Shown: positions 25,649 through 33,934 of the stretch, piece by piece
How the letters are laid out: the number at the start of each line of letters is the position of its first letter
Position numbering within the stretch: the stretch's first letter is position 1
Assembly (NCBI RefSeq): GCF_900289045.1
Contig: NZ_LT985188.1
Span: forward strand, 1,922,001-1,986,000
Reading direction: 5' to 3'
Length of the DNA: 64,000 bases
From: Micropruina glycogenica
GTDB lineage: Bacteria > Actinomycetota > Actinomycetes > Propionibacteriales > Propionibacteriaceae
Position numbers and translations under genes: made by a program
The notes under the pieces: model-generated
Seen by the model: the letters and a program-made list of their open reading frames with translations, nothing else
The model's database searches: none
Told to the model about the DNA's origin: nothing

Positions 25649-27485
25649 GAGACTGCTGAACAATCCGTCCGCGTGCCCGCCGGTCTGACTGGCCGTGGGC
25701 TGGAATGGTTGGGTTGTGCAGGGTGAGTCGAGTCCGCAGCGGGACGTGTTGGATGTGGAGTCGTTGGCGGGGCATCTGCTGGCGGAGGGCAGCGTGTTCC
25801 GCTTCCTGGCCGAGCATCGGCAGCGGTTGTTCCCGGACGCGTTGTTCGCTGACTTGTTCCCCTCAGGCCGTGGACGGCCCTCGATCCCGGGCGAGGTGAT
25901 CGCGTCGGTGATCGTGCTGCAGTCCCTTCATGGGTTGTCGGACCGGGAAGCGGTCGAGGCGCTCACGTTCGACCTGCGGTGGAAAGCAGCGTGCGGGTTC
26001 CCGATCGACGCGAAGGGGTTCGATGCGTCGTCGTTGACGGTGTGGCGGCGTCGGCTGGCGTCCAGCGGGCGGCCGCAGCGGATCTTTGAGGTGGTCCGGG
26101 ACGTGATCGCCGCGACGGGTGCGGTGAAAGGTCGTCAGCGGCGGGCGTTGGATTCGACGATCCTGGATGATGCGGTGGCCCGACAGGACACCGTCACCCA
26201 GCTGATCGCCCAGGTCCGCCGGGTGGGCCGGGAGGTGCCCGGCGCCCATCAGGTGATCGGCGAGCGGTGCACTCGGCTGGCCGCGTTGACCGGGCAGGGC
26301 TACGACTCCACCGCGAAACCGCGGATCGCGTGGGACGACGCCCAGGCCCGCGACGAGTTGGTGACCGCACTCGTGAACGACGCCCTTGCCCTGCTCGACG
26401 GCCTTGATGTCGAGACGATCACTGCCGCTGGCGGCAAGCCGGCCGAGGCGATCGCCCTACTCGCGTTGGTCGCCGGGCAGGATGTCGAACCGGCCGAAGA
26501 CTCTGACGGCACCGATGGCCAGTGGCGGATCGCCCGGCGGGTCGCCCCGGATCGGGTCATCTCGACCGTCGACCCGGAGGCGCGGCATGCGCACAAGACA
26601 GTGGAACGTCGCCAGGACGGGTTCAAGGCCCACGTGGTCATCGAGCCTGATACCGGGCTGGCAACGATGGTTGAGCTGACCAAGGCGGCCGGGCCGGACA
26701 ACAGCGACGCCACCGTCGGTGCCCGGCTGGTTGTCGCCGACCCGACGATCACCGGCCCGGTTGAGGTGTTGGGTGATTCGGCCTACGCCACCGGTGACAT
26801 GCTCGCCACGCTTGACGCCAAGCAGTGGGCACCGCTGGTGAAGCCGTGGCCGATCCGGCCCGCCGTCACGGGCGGGTTCACCATCGACGACTTCACCCAC
26901 GACGCCGCGACACGCACTCTGACCTGCCCGGCCGGGATCAGCCGCCCGATCAGTGGCAAGGGCAGTGTCACGTTCGGTGCCGCCTGCCACGGGTGCGCCC
27001 TGGCCGAGCAGTGCACCACCGCGAAGCGAGGCCGCAAGATCACGCTGCATCCTCAGGACCTACTGCAACGCCAGCACCGTCAACGAGCCCTCGACGATGG
27101 TTTCCAGGCCACCTACCGACAACACCGGCCGATGGTCGAACGCACGATCGCTTGGCTGACCCAAGGGAACCGGAAAGTGCCCTACCGGGGCGTGACCAGG
27201 AACGACAACTGGCTCCACAACCGGGCCGCGGCGATCAACCTGCGCCGACTCCTCACCCTCGGCCTCACCCACGGACCGACCGGCTGGGCGCTGGCCTGAC
27301 CGACCGCCCAGAGGGCATTGAACCTCCAGCCAACAGCGGCCACCATGGACCTCACACGGGCGGGACGACCCCGTTGTCGCACTCCAGGGTGCTGACTCAA
27401 ACTCGCCGCTCGACCGCCTTGGCGGCGTCCCGCTCGTCGCCCATACTCAACACGCCGTCAGAATGGAACCTTGTTCAGCAAGCTC
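25649..27485 (+). mobile_element. IS1182-type insertion sequence, copy 1
   Basis: An 1837-base element. The ends GAGACTGCTGAACAATCC and, inverted, GAGCTTGCTGAACAAGGTTC form imperfect terminal repeats. CTAG flanks it on both sides, as it does copy 2, so CTAG is the target duplication. It has inserted into the integrase-type IS. The transposase is intact. Confidence 0.88.
25695..27299 (+). CDS. IS1182 family transposase
   Basis: A 534-residue DDE transposase of the IS1182/IS5-like group. The N-terminal domain has FPSGRGRPSIPGEVIASVIV, the core has ALDSTILDDAVARQDT with the first Asp, VLGDSAYATGDM with the second, and the C-terminal MVERTIAWLTQGNRK-VPYRGV segment with the Glu. A cysteine pair near residues 433-442 (ACHGCALAEQC) is typical of the family. 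GTG at 25695 or at 25716 may be the start. The protein is identical to the second copy downstream. Confidence 0.92.
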   Translation: MGWNGWVVQGESSPQRDVLDVESLAGHLLAEGSVFRFLAEHRQRLFPDALFADLFPSGRGRPSIPGEVIASVIVLQSLHGLSDREAVEALTFDLRWKAACGFPIDAKGFDASSLTVWRRRLASSGRPQRIFEVVRDVIAATGAVKGRQRRALDSTILDDAVARQDTVTQLIAQVRRVGREVPGAHQVIGERCTRLAALTGQGYDSTAKPRIAWDDAQARDELVTALVNDALALLDGLDVETITAAGGKPAEAIALLALVAGQDVEPAEDSDGTDGQWRIARRVAPDRVISTVDPEARHAHKTVERRQDGFKAHVVIEPDTGLATMVELTKAAGPDNSDATVGARLVVADPTITGPVEVLGDSAYATGDMLATLDAKQWAPLVKPWPIRPAVTGGFTIDDFTHDAATRTLTCPAGISRPISGKGSVTFGAACHGCALAEQCTTAKRGRKITLHPQDLLQRQHRQRALDDGFQATYRQHRPMVERTIAWLTQGNRKVPYRGVTRNDNWLHNRAAAINLRRLLTLGLTHGPTGWALA

Positions 27486-27488
27486 CTA

Positions 27489-28701
27489 GTGTCGTGTCAG
27501 GCTGTTCCGTGAACAAATATGCGGGATTCGGGAATTTCGTAGTCTGGCGTCGGGTTCTGAAGAGGCAAGAGCCTCAACAGGATGGAGCCGGTGATGAGAC
27601 AGGCAGGACGACCGACGGTCGCGATCGAGTTGACCGAGGACGAGCGGGCAACGCTGCAGCGTTGGGCTCGGCGCCATTCCTCGTCGCAGGCATTGGCGCT
27701 GCGGTCACGGATCGTGCTGGCCGTGGCCGAGGGCGGCGCGAATACTGCGATCGCGGCCCGACTCGGGGTCAACCGGGCGACGGTCGCGAAGTGGCGCCAT
27801 CGATTCGCAGCCGATCGGCTCGAGGGTCTTGTCGACGCGCCGCGTCCAGGCGCTGAACGCACGATCGGCGACGAGGTCATCGAGGCCGTCGTGGTCGAGA
27901 CCCTGGAGACCGCCCCGAAGGACGCCACCCACTGGTCCACCCGGACGATGGCTGAGCGGCACGGGATCAGCCGGCAGACGGTGAGCGAGATCTGGCGGGC
28001 CTTCGGGCTCAAGCCGTGGCGCCAAGACGAGTTCAAGGTCTCCCCGGACCCGGATCTGATCGAGAAGGTCCGCGACTTGGTCGGCCTCTACCTCTCGCCG
28101 CCGGTCGCTGCAGCGGTCTATGCGCTCGATGAGAAGCCGCAGATCCAGGCACTCAACCGGTCAGCGCCGATCCTCCCGATGCTGCCGACCACACCGAGCA
28201 AGGCGACCCATGACTACGTCCGCAACGGCACCGTGGACCTGTTCGCAGCCCTCAACATCGCCACCGGCACAGTCATCACCGACCTGCGCAAGTCCCACAC
28301 AGCCGCAGACTTCATCGCCTTCTTGAACAAAATCGACACCGAGGTCCCAGCCGAACTCGACGTCCACGTCATCCTCGACAACCTCTCCACCCACAAAACC
28401 CCCGCCGTGCACGAGTGGCTGCTACGCCACCGGCGGTTCCACTTCCACTTCACCCCCACCTACGGATCCTGGATGAACCTGGTCGAACGCTGGTTCTCCG
28501 CGCTGACCACCAAGAAACTGCAACGCTCAGCACACCGCAGCGTCAAAGCTCTCGCAGCCGACATCACCGCCTGGGTCGAAAACTGGAACCAGAACCCGAC
28601 ACCCTTCACCTGGCACAAGACCGCCGACCAGATCCTCGACCGCCTCGCCGGCTACTGCCGCGCGATCAACAAATAGCGAGCGCATCAACCTGACAGGACA
28701 C
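27489..28701 (+). mobile_element. IS630-type insertion sequence, copy 1
   Basis: A 1213-base element bounded by TA dinucleotides within CTAG, the preferred target of IS630-type elements. The ends (reading inward, after TA) are GTGTCGTGTCAGGCTG and GTGTCCTGTCAGGTTG. It sits in the CTAG that forms the right flank of IS1182 copy 1. Confidence 0.9.
27582..28676 (+). CDS. IS630 family transposase
   Basis: A 364-residue transposase with an N-terminal homeodomain-like HTH (NTAIAARLGVNRATVAKWRH), a winged second HTH, and a DDE core: ALDEKPQIQALNR, HVILDNLSTHKT and SWMNLVERWFSALT. It is intact and identical in sequence to the copy at 32812. MRQAGRPTVAI at 27594 is an alternative start. Confidence 0.93.
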   Translation: MEPVMRQAGRPTVAIELTEDERATLQRWARRHSSSQALALRSRIVLAVAEGGANTAIAARLGVNRATVAKWRHRFAADRLEGLVDAPRPGAERTIGDEVIEAVVVETLETAPKDATHWSTRTMAERHGISRQTVSEIWRAFGLKPWRQDEFKVSPDPDLIEKVRDLVGLYLSPPVAAAVYALDEKPQIQALNRSAPILPMLPTTPSKATHDYVRNGTVDLFAALNIATGTVITDLRKSHTAADFIAFLNKIDTEVPAELDVHVILDNLSTHKTPAVHEWLLRHRRFHFHFTPTYGSWMNLVERWFSALTTKKLQRSAHRSVKALAADITAWVENWNQNPTPFTWHKTADQILDRLAGYCRAINK

Positions 28702-28807
28702 TAGGCGGACATCCTCATGTGAGGCACGCGCTGCCCTTCCCGGACCTTTTACGTGAGTCAAGTCGCAAGCTCGACCAACACAGTGGCCCGCTACTAGGGT
28801 GATCAGC

Positions 28808-29569
28808 ATGGACCTTGGACTGACCGACAAGGTGTTCGTGGTCACCGCCGCCAGCGGCGGCCTGGGCCGCGCCACCGCCGACCAACTGGTGGCCGAAGGA
28901 GCCCGGGTCGTGCTGGTCGCCCGGCGCGCCGAGCAGTTGGACGCCGCGGTGGCCGACCTCGGCGGCCACGCGCACGCGGTGGCGCTGGCCGCAGACCTGA
29001 GCGACCCCGACACGGCAACAGCCGCCGCCGACCTCGCCCTGAGAAGCTTCGGACGGCTCGACGGCGCCATGATCAGCGTCGGCGGTCCTCCGCCCGGCGC
29101 CGTGCTGGGCAACACCGACGAGCAGTGGCTGGCCGGGTTCGAATCGGTGTTCCTGGCCGGGCTGCGGGTGACCCGCGCCGTCGTCCAGGCCGCCACCGGG
29201 CCGGTGGCCCTGGCCATGGTGCTGTCGAGTTCGGCCAAGACGCCGATCGCCAACCTGGCGATCTCGAACGGCCTGCGGCCCGGGCTGGCGATGCTGATCA
29301 AGCAGTTGGCCGACGAGATCGGCCCGGCGGGCGGGCGTGTGGTGGGCTTGCTGCCCGGCACCATCTACACCGACCGCATCAAGTTCCTGCACGGCCAGGG
29401 TGACGACCCCGAGGCCACACGGGCCGCTGCGGCCGCGTCCATTCCGCTGCGCCGGCTGGGCGACCCGATCGAGTTCGGACGGGTCGCGGCCTTTCTGCTC
29501 TCGCCCGCCGCGTCCTACGTCACTGGGTCGCTGGTGGCCATCGACGGCGGCGTGATGCGCGCGCTGTAG
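28808..29569 (+). CDS. SDR family oxidoreductase lacking the usual catalytic Tyr
   Basis: A 253-residue Rossmann protein with the cofactor motif TAASGGLG at about residues 12-19 and a FabG-like C-terminus (YVTGSLVAIDGGVMRAL). Where the YxxxK motif should be, the sequence reads ISNGLRPGLAMLIK, so the Tyr is replaced while the Lys remains. This pattern occurs in a known divergent subset of SDRs; whether it is catalytic is unknown. ATG at 28808 is preferred over GTG at 28799. It heads a four-gene set with the rlmA-like, LLM and M20 genes. Confidence 0.82.
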   Translation: MDLGLTDKVFVVTAASGGLGRATADQLVAEGARVVLVARRAEQLDAAVADLGGHAHAVALAADLSDPDTATAAADLALRSFGRLDGAMISVGGPPPGAVLGNTDEQWLAGFESVFLAGLRVTRAVVQAATGPVALAMVLSSSAKTPIANLAISNGLRPGLAMLIKQLADEIGPAGGRVVGLLPGTIYTDRIKFLHGQGDDPEATRAAAAASIPLRRLGDPIEFGRVAAFLLSPAASYVTGSLVAIDGGVMRAL

Positions 29570-29577
29570 GCCTCGCG

Positions 29578-30399
29578 GTGAGCCTGAACGCCGCGCACGA
29601 CCTGCTCCGCTGTCCGCACTGTGCGGCCGACCTCGACCCCGACGGCTCCCGTTGGGTGTGCCCCACCGGGCATTCGTTCGACGTGGCCAGGCAGGGCTAT
29701 CTGAACCTGTCGGGGGCGGCAGAACCGGCCAACGCCGACACGGCCGCCATGCTGGAGTCGCGCACCCGGGTGCAGAGCGCCGGCACCTTCGACTTTTTGA
29801 GCGACTGCCTCCACCAGCAGGTCCCCGGCACCGGCGAGGCGACCACGCTGCTCGATGTGGGTGCCGGCACCGGCCACTACCTGGCGCAGTTGGTCGAGGC
29901 CAATCCGCCGGCCAGGGGCGTCGCCCTCGACGTGAGCCGGGCGGCGGCTCGGCGGGCGGCGAAGGCGCACCACCGGGTGGCGTCCGTGGTGGCCGACGTG
30001 TGGCAGCCGCTGCCGGTGCGCACCGGGTCGATAGACGTGGTGCTGTGCGTGTTCGCGCCCCGCAACCCGGCCGAGTTCGCTCGGGTGCTTGCCCCACGTG
30101 GCCGGTTGATCGTGGTCACCCCCACCGCCGACCACCTGGCCGAACCCCGCGAGCGCTACGGGCTGCTCGGCATCGAGACCGACAAGCGCGAACGGCTGCT
30201 GGCCACGATGACCGAGTTTCTGACCCACGAACGCACCGTGTCGCTGCGTCGCATGGCCCCGTTGCCGTCCGAGGTGGTCGACGACCTCATCGCCATGGGG
30301 CCGAACGCCTTTCACGACGCACCGCAGCCCGGCACGGCGCTGCAGGTGACCCTGGCGCTCGACCTGCACGTGTTTCGTCCACTACTGACAGAAGGCTGA
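29578..30399 (+). CDS. RlmA-type 23S rRNA guanine-N1 methyltransferase homologue
   Basis: A 273-residue SAM-dependent methyltransferase with an N-terminal zinc finger (C12, C15, C28, H32: RCPHC and CPTGH) and the motif GYLNLSGAAEPANADTAAM that is typical of RlmA. The SAM-binding motif is LLDVGAGTGHY. RlmA(I) and RlmA(II) methylate G745 or G748 of 23S rRNA, the latter affecting tylosin sensitivity; which site is used here is not clear. The start is GTG, eight bases after the SDR stop. Confidence 0.85.
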   Translation: MSLNAAHDLLRCPHCAADLDPDGSRWVCPTGHSFDVARQGYLNLSGAAEPANADTAAMLESRTRVQSAGTFDFLSDCLHQQVPGTGEATTLLDVGAGTGHYLAQLVEANPPARGVALDVSRAAARRAAKAHHRVASVVADVWQPLPVRTGSIDVVLCVFAPRNPAEFARVLAPRGRLIVVTPTADHLAEPRERYGLLGIETDKRERLLATMTEFLTHERTVSLRRMAPLPSEVVDDLIAMGPNAFHDAPQPGTALQVTLALDLHVFRPLLTEG

Positions 30400-30403
30400 G
30401 ACG

Positions 30404-31444
30404 ATGACAGACGAACTGAAGCTGGGCCTCGACACCTTCGGCGACGTGGTCGTACGGGCCGACGGCAGCACCGCGCCGTACGACGAGGTGCTGCGCAACG
30501 TGGTTGAGCAGGGCGTGCTGGCCGATCAGGTTGGGGTGGACGCCTTCGGTGTCGGCGAGCACCACCGCGACGACTACGCGGTGTCGGCCCCCGACCTGGT
30601 GCTGGCCGCGATCGGTGCCCGCACCGAACGCATCGTGGTGGGCAGCGCGGTCACGGTGCTCAGCTCCGACGACCCGATCAGGGTGTACGAGCGGTTCGCC
30701 ACCCTCGACGGGCTCACCGGTGGACGGGCCGAGGTGACACTCGGCCGCGGTTCGTTCACCGAGAGCTTTCCCCTGTTCGGCTACGACCTCGCCGATTACG
30801 AGCAACTCTTCAGCGAGAAGCTCGACCTGTTCGCCGCACTGCGCGACGAGGGCCCGGTGTCGTGGTCGGGCACGCATCGGCGTCCGCTGGTCGACACCGA
30901 GGTGTTTCCCAAGACCGCGCGCGGCACGCTGCCGGTGTGGATCGGGGTCGGCGGCTCGCCCGAATCGGTGGTGCGCACCGCCCACTACGGGTTCGGGCTG
31001 ATGCTCGCGATCATCGGCGGCGATCCGGCGCGGTTCAAGCCCTACGTCGACCTGTTCACCCGGGCCCTGACCGAGCTGGGCCGGCCTCGGCAGCCGATCG
31101 GAGTGCACGCGCCGGGCTTCATCGCCGACACCGACGACGAAGCGCGCGAGAAGCTGTTTGCACACTTCAAGAAGAACCGCGACCGGGTCGGACGTGAACG
31201 CGGCTGGGGGCCGCTCACCAAAGAGGCCTTCCTCGACGACATCGAGCACGGGGCGCTGCACGTCGGGTCGCCCGAGACCGTCGCCCGCAAGGTCGCCCGC
31301 ACGGTGCGCGTACTGGGGCTCGACCGGTTCGACCTGAAGTACAGCCACGGCACACTGCCACACACCGACCTGATGCATGCCGTCGAGCTGTACGGCACCA
31401 AGGTGGCGCCGATGGTGCGCGACCTGCTCGCCTCCGACGGCTGA
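30404..31444 (+). CDS. LLM class flavin-dependent oxidoreductase
   Basis: A 346-residue luciferase-like protein with a TIM-barrel fold. Family segments include GVDAFGVGEHHRDDYAVS, ERIVVGSAVTVLSSDDPIRVYERFATLD and GRAEVTLGRGSFTESFPLFG. It probably uses FMN or F420; the subgroup resembles alkanal monooxygenase-like enzymes of unknown substrate. It follows the RlmA-like gene by four bases, so it is co-transcribed with it. Confidence 0.9.
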   Translation: MTDELKLGLDTFGDVVVRADGSTAPYDEVLRNVVEQGVLADQVGVDAFGVGEHHRDDYAVSAPDLVLAAIGARTERIVVGSAVTVLSSDDPIRVYERFATLDGLTGGRAEVTLGRGSFTESFPLFGYDLADYEQLFSEKLDLFAALRDEGPVSWSGTHRRPLVDTEVFPKTARGTLPVWIGVGGSPESVVRTAHYGFGLMLAIIGGDPARFKPYVDLFTRALTELGRPRQPIGVHAPGFIADTDDEAREKLFAHFKKNRDRVGRERGWGPLTKEAFLDDIEHGALHVGSPETVARKVARTVRVLGLDRFDLKYSHGTLPHTDLMHAVELYGTKVAPMVRDLLASDG

Positions 31445-31516
31445 GCGCAGCCCCGGACCGTCCGCCACAGCTCGACTGATCGGCGGATTCCGCGCGACAC
31501 CGTAAACTGCACCCCC

Positions 31517-32719
31517 GTGACGTCCGCCTGGCCCAACTCAACCGCACTAGCCCTTCTCACCGAGCTGCTGGCCGGCATCGACGACATGCTGCCCCAGGCC
31601 CAGGCGCTGCGCCGCGCGATTCACGCCGACCCCTACGTGGGCGGCGACGAGCAGCCGACCACAGACCTGCTGGCCGCCGCCGTCGGTCAACCCACGACCG
31701 CGATCGCAGAGACCGGCTTCTGGACGCGGCTGGGCCCGGCCGGCGCTTCTGTGGCCGTGCGCACCGAACTGGACGCCCTGCCCATCGCCGAAGAGACCGG
31801 CGTCGAGTGGGCCGCCCGCAACGGCGCCATGCACGCCTGCGGGCACGACGTACACATGGCCGCGGTGTGGGCGCTGCTCAAGGCCGCTGAACGCGTCGAC
31901 CTTCCCATCGGCATGCTCGGCATCTTTCAGCCGCGTGAAGAGTGCCAGCCGTCCGGGGCGCCGGAGGTGCTCGCCAGCGGTGTGCTGGAGTCGCAGGACG
32001 TCCGGTCGGTGATCGGCGCGCACGTGCAACCACGCGTGCCGGCCGGTCTGGTCAGCAGCGGAATCGGCGGCGTGAACGCGGCCGCCGACGCGTTCGACAT
32101 CGTGGTGCGCGGGCACGGCGGGCATGGCGCCTACCCCCACGTGACGATTGATCCGGTGCCGATTCTGGCCTCGATCGCCTCAGGGCTGTACGAACTCGTC
32201 GGACGGCTGGTCGACCCCACCCACGCCGCGCTGATCAGCATCGGACGCATCGAGGCCGGCGCCACCCACAACATCATTCCCGACTCGGCGATGCTGCAGG
32301 GCATCATTCGCACGATGGAAGAGAGCGATCGCAGACTGCTGCACGCCGAGGTGCGCCGGTTCGCCGAACACACCGCGGCGGCTCGTGGGGCCCGGGCCGA
32401 GGTCACCCTGTTGCGCGGTGACCCGGTTCTCGCCAACGACCACGACCTGGTGGTGAGGCTCGACCCACTGCTGCACGCCGCGCGGCTGCCGGTGGCCGAA
32501 CTGCCGTTCCGGTCGTTGGGGGCCGACGACTTCAGCCACTTCGGCCAGCGGTTACCGATCGTCATGATGTTCGTCGGCACCGGTGAAGAGGCCGACACCC
32601 GCCACAACATCGGCCTGCATCACGCCAAGTTTCTGCCCGGTGAGCACACGATTCGCACCGTGGCCGCCGCCCTGGCCGCCGGTTACGTGGCCGGCGCGCA
32701 TCTGGCCGGAGCCATCTAG
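31517..32719 (+). CDS. M20-family amidohydrolase (amino-acid/peptide deacylase type)
   Basis: A 400-residue zinc-dependent amidohydrolase. The metal-binding motif MHACGHDVHMAA lies at about residues 95-106, followed by FQPREECQPSG with the general base and a second ligand. The GHGGHGAYPHVTIDPV dimerisation segment and the C-terminal IGLHHAKFLPGE segment with a further His ligand are also present. Substrates of this group include N-acyl amino acids and indole acetyl conjugates. The stop codon TAG is also the insertion site of the IS630 copy: its TA is the target dinucleotide, and the gene remains full length. The start is GTG. Confidence 0.9.
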   Translation: MTSAWPNSTALALLTELLAGIDDMLPQAQALRRAIHADPYVGGDEQPTTDLLAAAVGQPTTAIAETGFWTRLGPAGASVAVRTELDALPIAEETGVEWAARNGAMHACGHDVHMAAVWALLKAAERVDLPIGMLGIFQPREECQPSGAPEVLASGVLESQDVRSVIGAHVQPRVPAGLVSSGIGGVNAAADAFDIVVRGHGGHGAYPHVTIDPVPILASIASGLYELVGRLVDPTHAALISIGRIEAGATHNIIPDSAMLQGIIRTMEESDRRLLHAEVRRFAEHTAAARGARAEVTLLRGDPVLANDHDLVVRLDPLLHAARLPVAELPFRSLGADDFSHFGQRLPIVMMFVGTGEEADTRHNIGLHHAKFLPGEHTIRTVAAALAAGYVAGAHLAGAI

Positions 32720-33931
32720 TGTCGTGTCAGGCTGTTCCGTGAACAAATATGCGGGATTCGGGAATTTCGTAGTCTGGCGTCGGGTTCTGAAGAGGCAAGA
32801 GCCTCAACAGGATGGAGCCGGTGATGAGACAGGCAGGACGACCGACGGTCGCGATCGAGTTGACCGAGGACGAGCGGGCAACGCTGCAGCGTTGGGCTCG
32901 GCGCCATTCCTCGTCGCAGGCATTGGCGCTGCGGTCACGGATCGTGCTGGCCGTGGCCGAGGGCGGCGCGAATACTGCGATCGCGGCCCGACTCGGGGTC
33001 AACCGGGCGACGGTCGCGAAGTGGCGCCATCGATTCGCAGCCGATCGGCTCGAGGGTCTTGTCGACGCGCCGCGTCCAGGCGCTGAACGCACGATCGGCG
33101 ACGAGGTCATCGAGGCCGTCGTGGTCGAGACCCTGGAGACCGCCCCGAAGGACGCCACCCACTGGTCCACCCGGACGATGGCTGAGCGGCACGGGATCAG
33201 CCGGCAGACGGTGAGCGAGATCTGGCGGGCCTTCGGGCTCAAGCCGTGGCGCCAAGACGAGTTCAAGGTCTCCCCGGACCCGGATCTGATCGAGAAGGTC
33301 CGCGACTTGGTCGGCCTCTACCTCTCGCCGCCGGTCGCTGCAGCGGTCTATGCGCTCGATGAGAAGCCGCAGATCCAGGCACTCAACCGGTCAGCGCCGA
33401 TCCTCCCGATGCTGCCGACCACACCGAGCAAGGCGACCCATGACTACGTCCGCAACGGCACCGTGGACCTGTTCGCAGCCCTCAACATCGCCACCGGCAC
33501 AGTCATCACCGACCTGCGCAAGTCCCACACAGCCGCAGACTTCATCGCCTTCTTGAACAAAATCGACACCGAGGTCCCAGCCGAACTCGACGTCCACGTC
33601 ATCCTCGACAACCTCTCCACCCACAAAACCCCCGCCGTGCACGAGTGGCTGCTACGCCACCGGCGGTTCCACTTCCACTTCACCCCCACCTACGGATCCT
33701 GGATGAACCTGGTCGAACGCTGGTTCTCCGCGCTGACCACCAAGAAACTGCAACGCTCAGCACACCGCAGCGTCAAAGCTCTCGCAGCCGACATCACCGC
33801 CTGGGTCGAAAACTGGAACCAGAACCCGACACCCTTCACCTGGCACAAGACCGCCGACCAGATCCTCGACCGCCTCGCCGGCTACTGCCGCGCGATCAAC
33901 AAATAGCGAGCGCATCAACCTGACAGGACAC
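32719..33931 (+). mobile_element. IS630-type insertion sequence, copy 2
   Basis: A 1213-base element of the same length and orientation as copy 1, flanked by TA. The left TA belongs to the amidohydrolase stop codon; the right one is within the CTAG flanking IS1182 copy 2. By eye the two copies are the same sequence. Confidence 0.9.
32812..33906 (+). CDS. IS630 family transposase (copy 2)
   Basis: The 364-residue product is identical to the transposase at 27582. The DDE core motifs ALDEKPQIQALNR, HVILDNLSTHKT and SWMNLVERWF are intact. Nothing in this copy suggests decay, so it could have moved recently. Confidence 0.93.
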   Translation: MEPVMRQAGRPTVAIELTEDERATLQRWARRHSSSQALALRSRIVLAVAEGGANTAIAARLGVNRATVAKWRHRFAADRLEGLVDAPRPGAERTIGDEVIEAVVVETLETAPKDATHWSTRTMAERHGISRQTVSEIWRAFGLKPWRQDEFKVSPDPDLIEKVRDLVGLYLSPPVAAAVYALDEKPQIQALNRSAPILPMLPTTPSKATHDYVRNGTVDLFAALNIATGTVITDLRKSHTAADFIAFLNKIDTEVPAELDVHVILDNLSTHKTPAVHEWLLRHRRFHFHFTPTYGSWMNLVERWFSALTTKKLQRSAHRSVKALAADITAWVENWNQNPTPFTWHKTADQILDRLAGYCRAINK

Positions 33932-33934
33932 TAG

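Larger units (their letters stand above)
24384..28726 (-). mobile_element. integrase-type IS, interrupted by two other IS elements
   Basis: The left end TGCCTCATATGAAATGTCCG and the inverted right end TGCCTCACATGAGGATGTCC, at 28706-28726, form the terminal repeats. Both ends are flanked by CGCG, a possible four-base target duplication. The element is split at a CTAG between its right end and the transposase start by the IS1182-type and IS630-type elements (25649-28701). Removing them gives a 1287-base IS, a normal size. Its family could be IS481- or ISNCY-like; I cannot decide. Confidence 0.75.
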
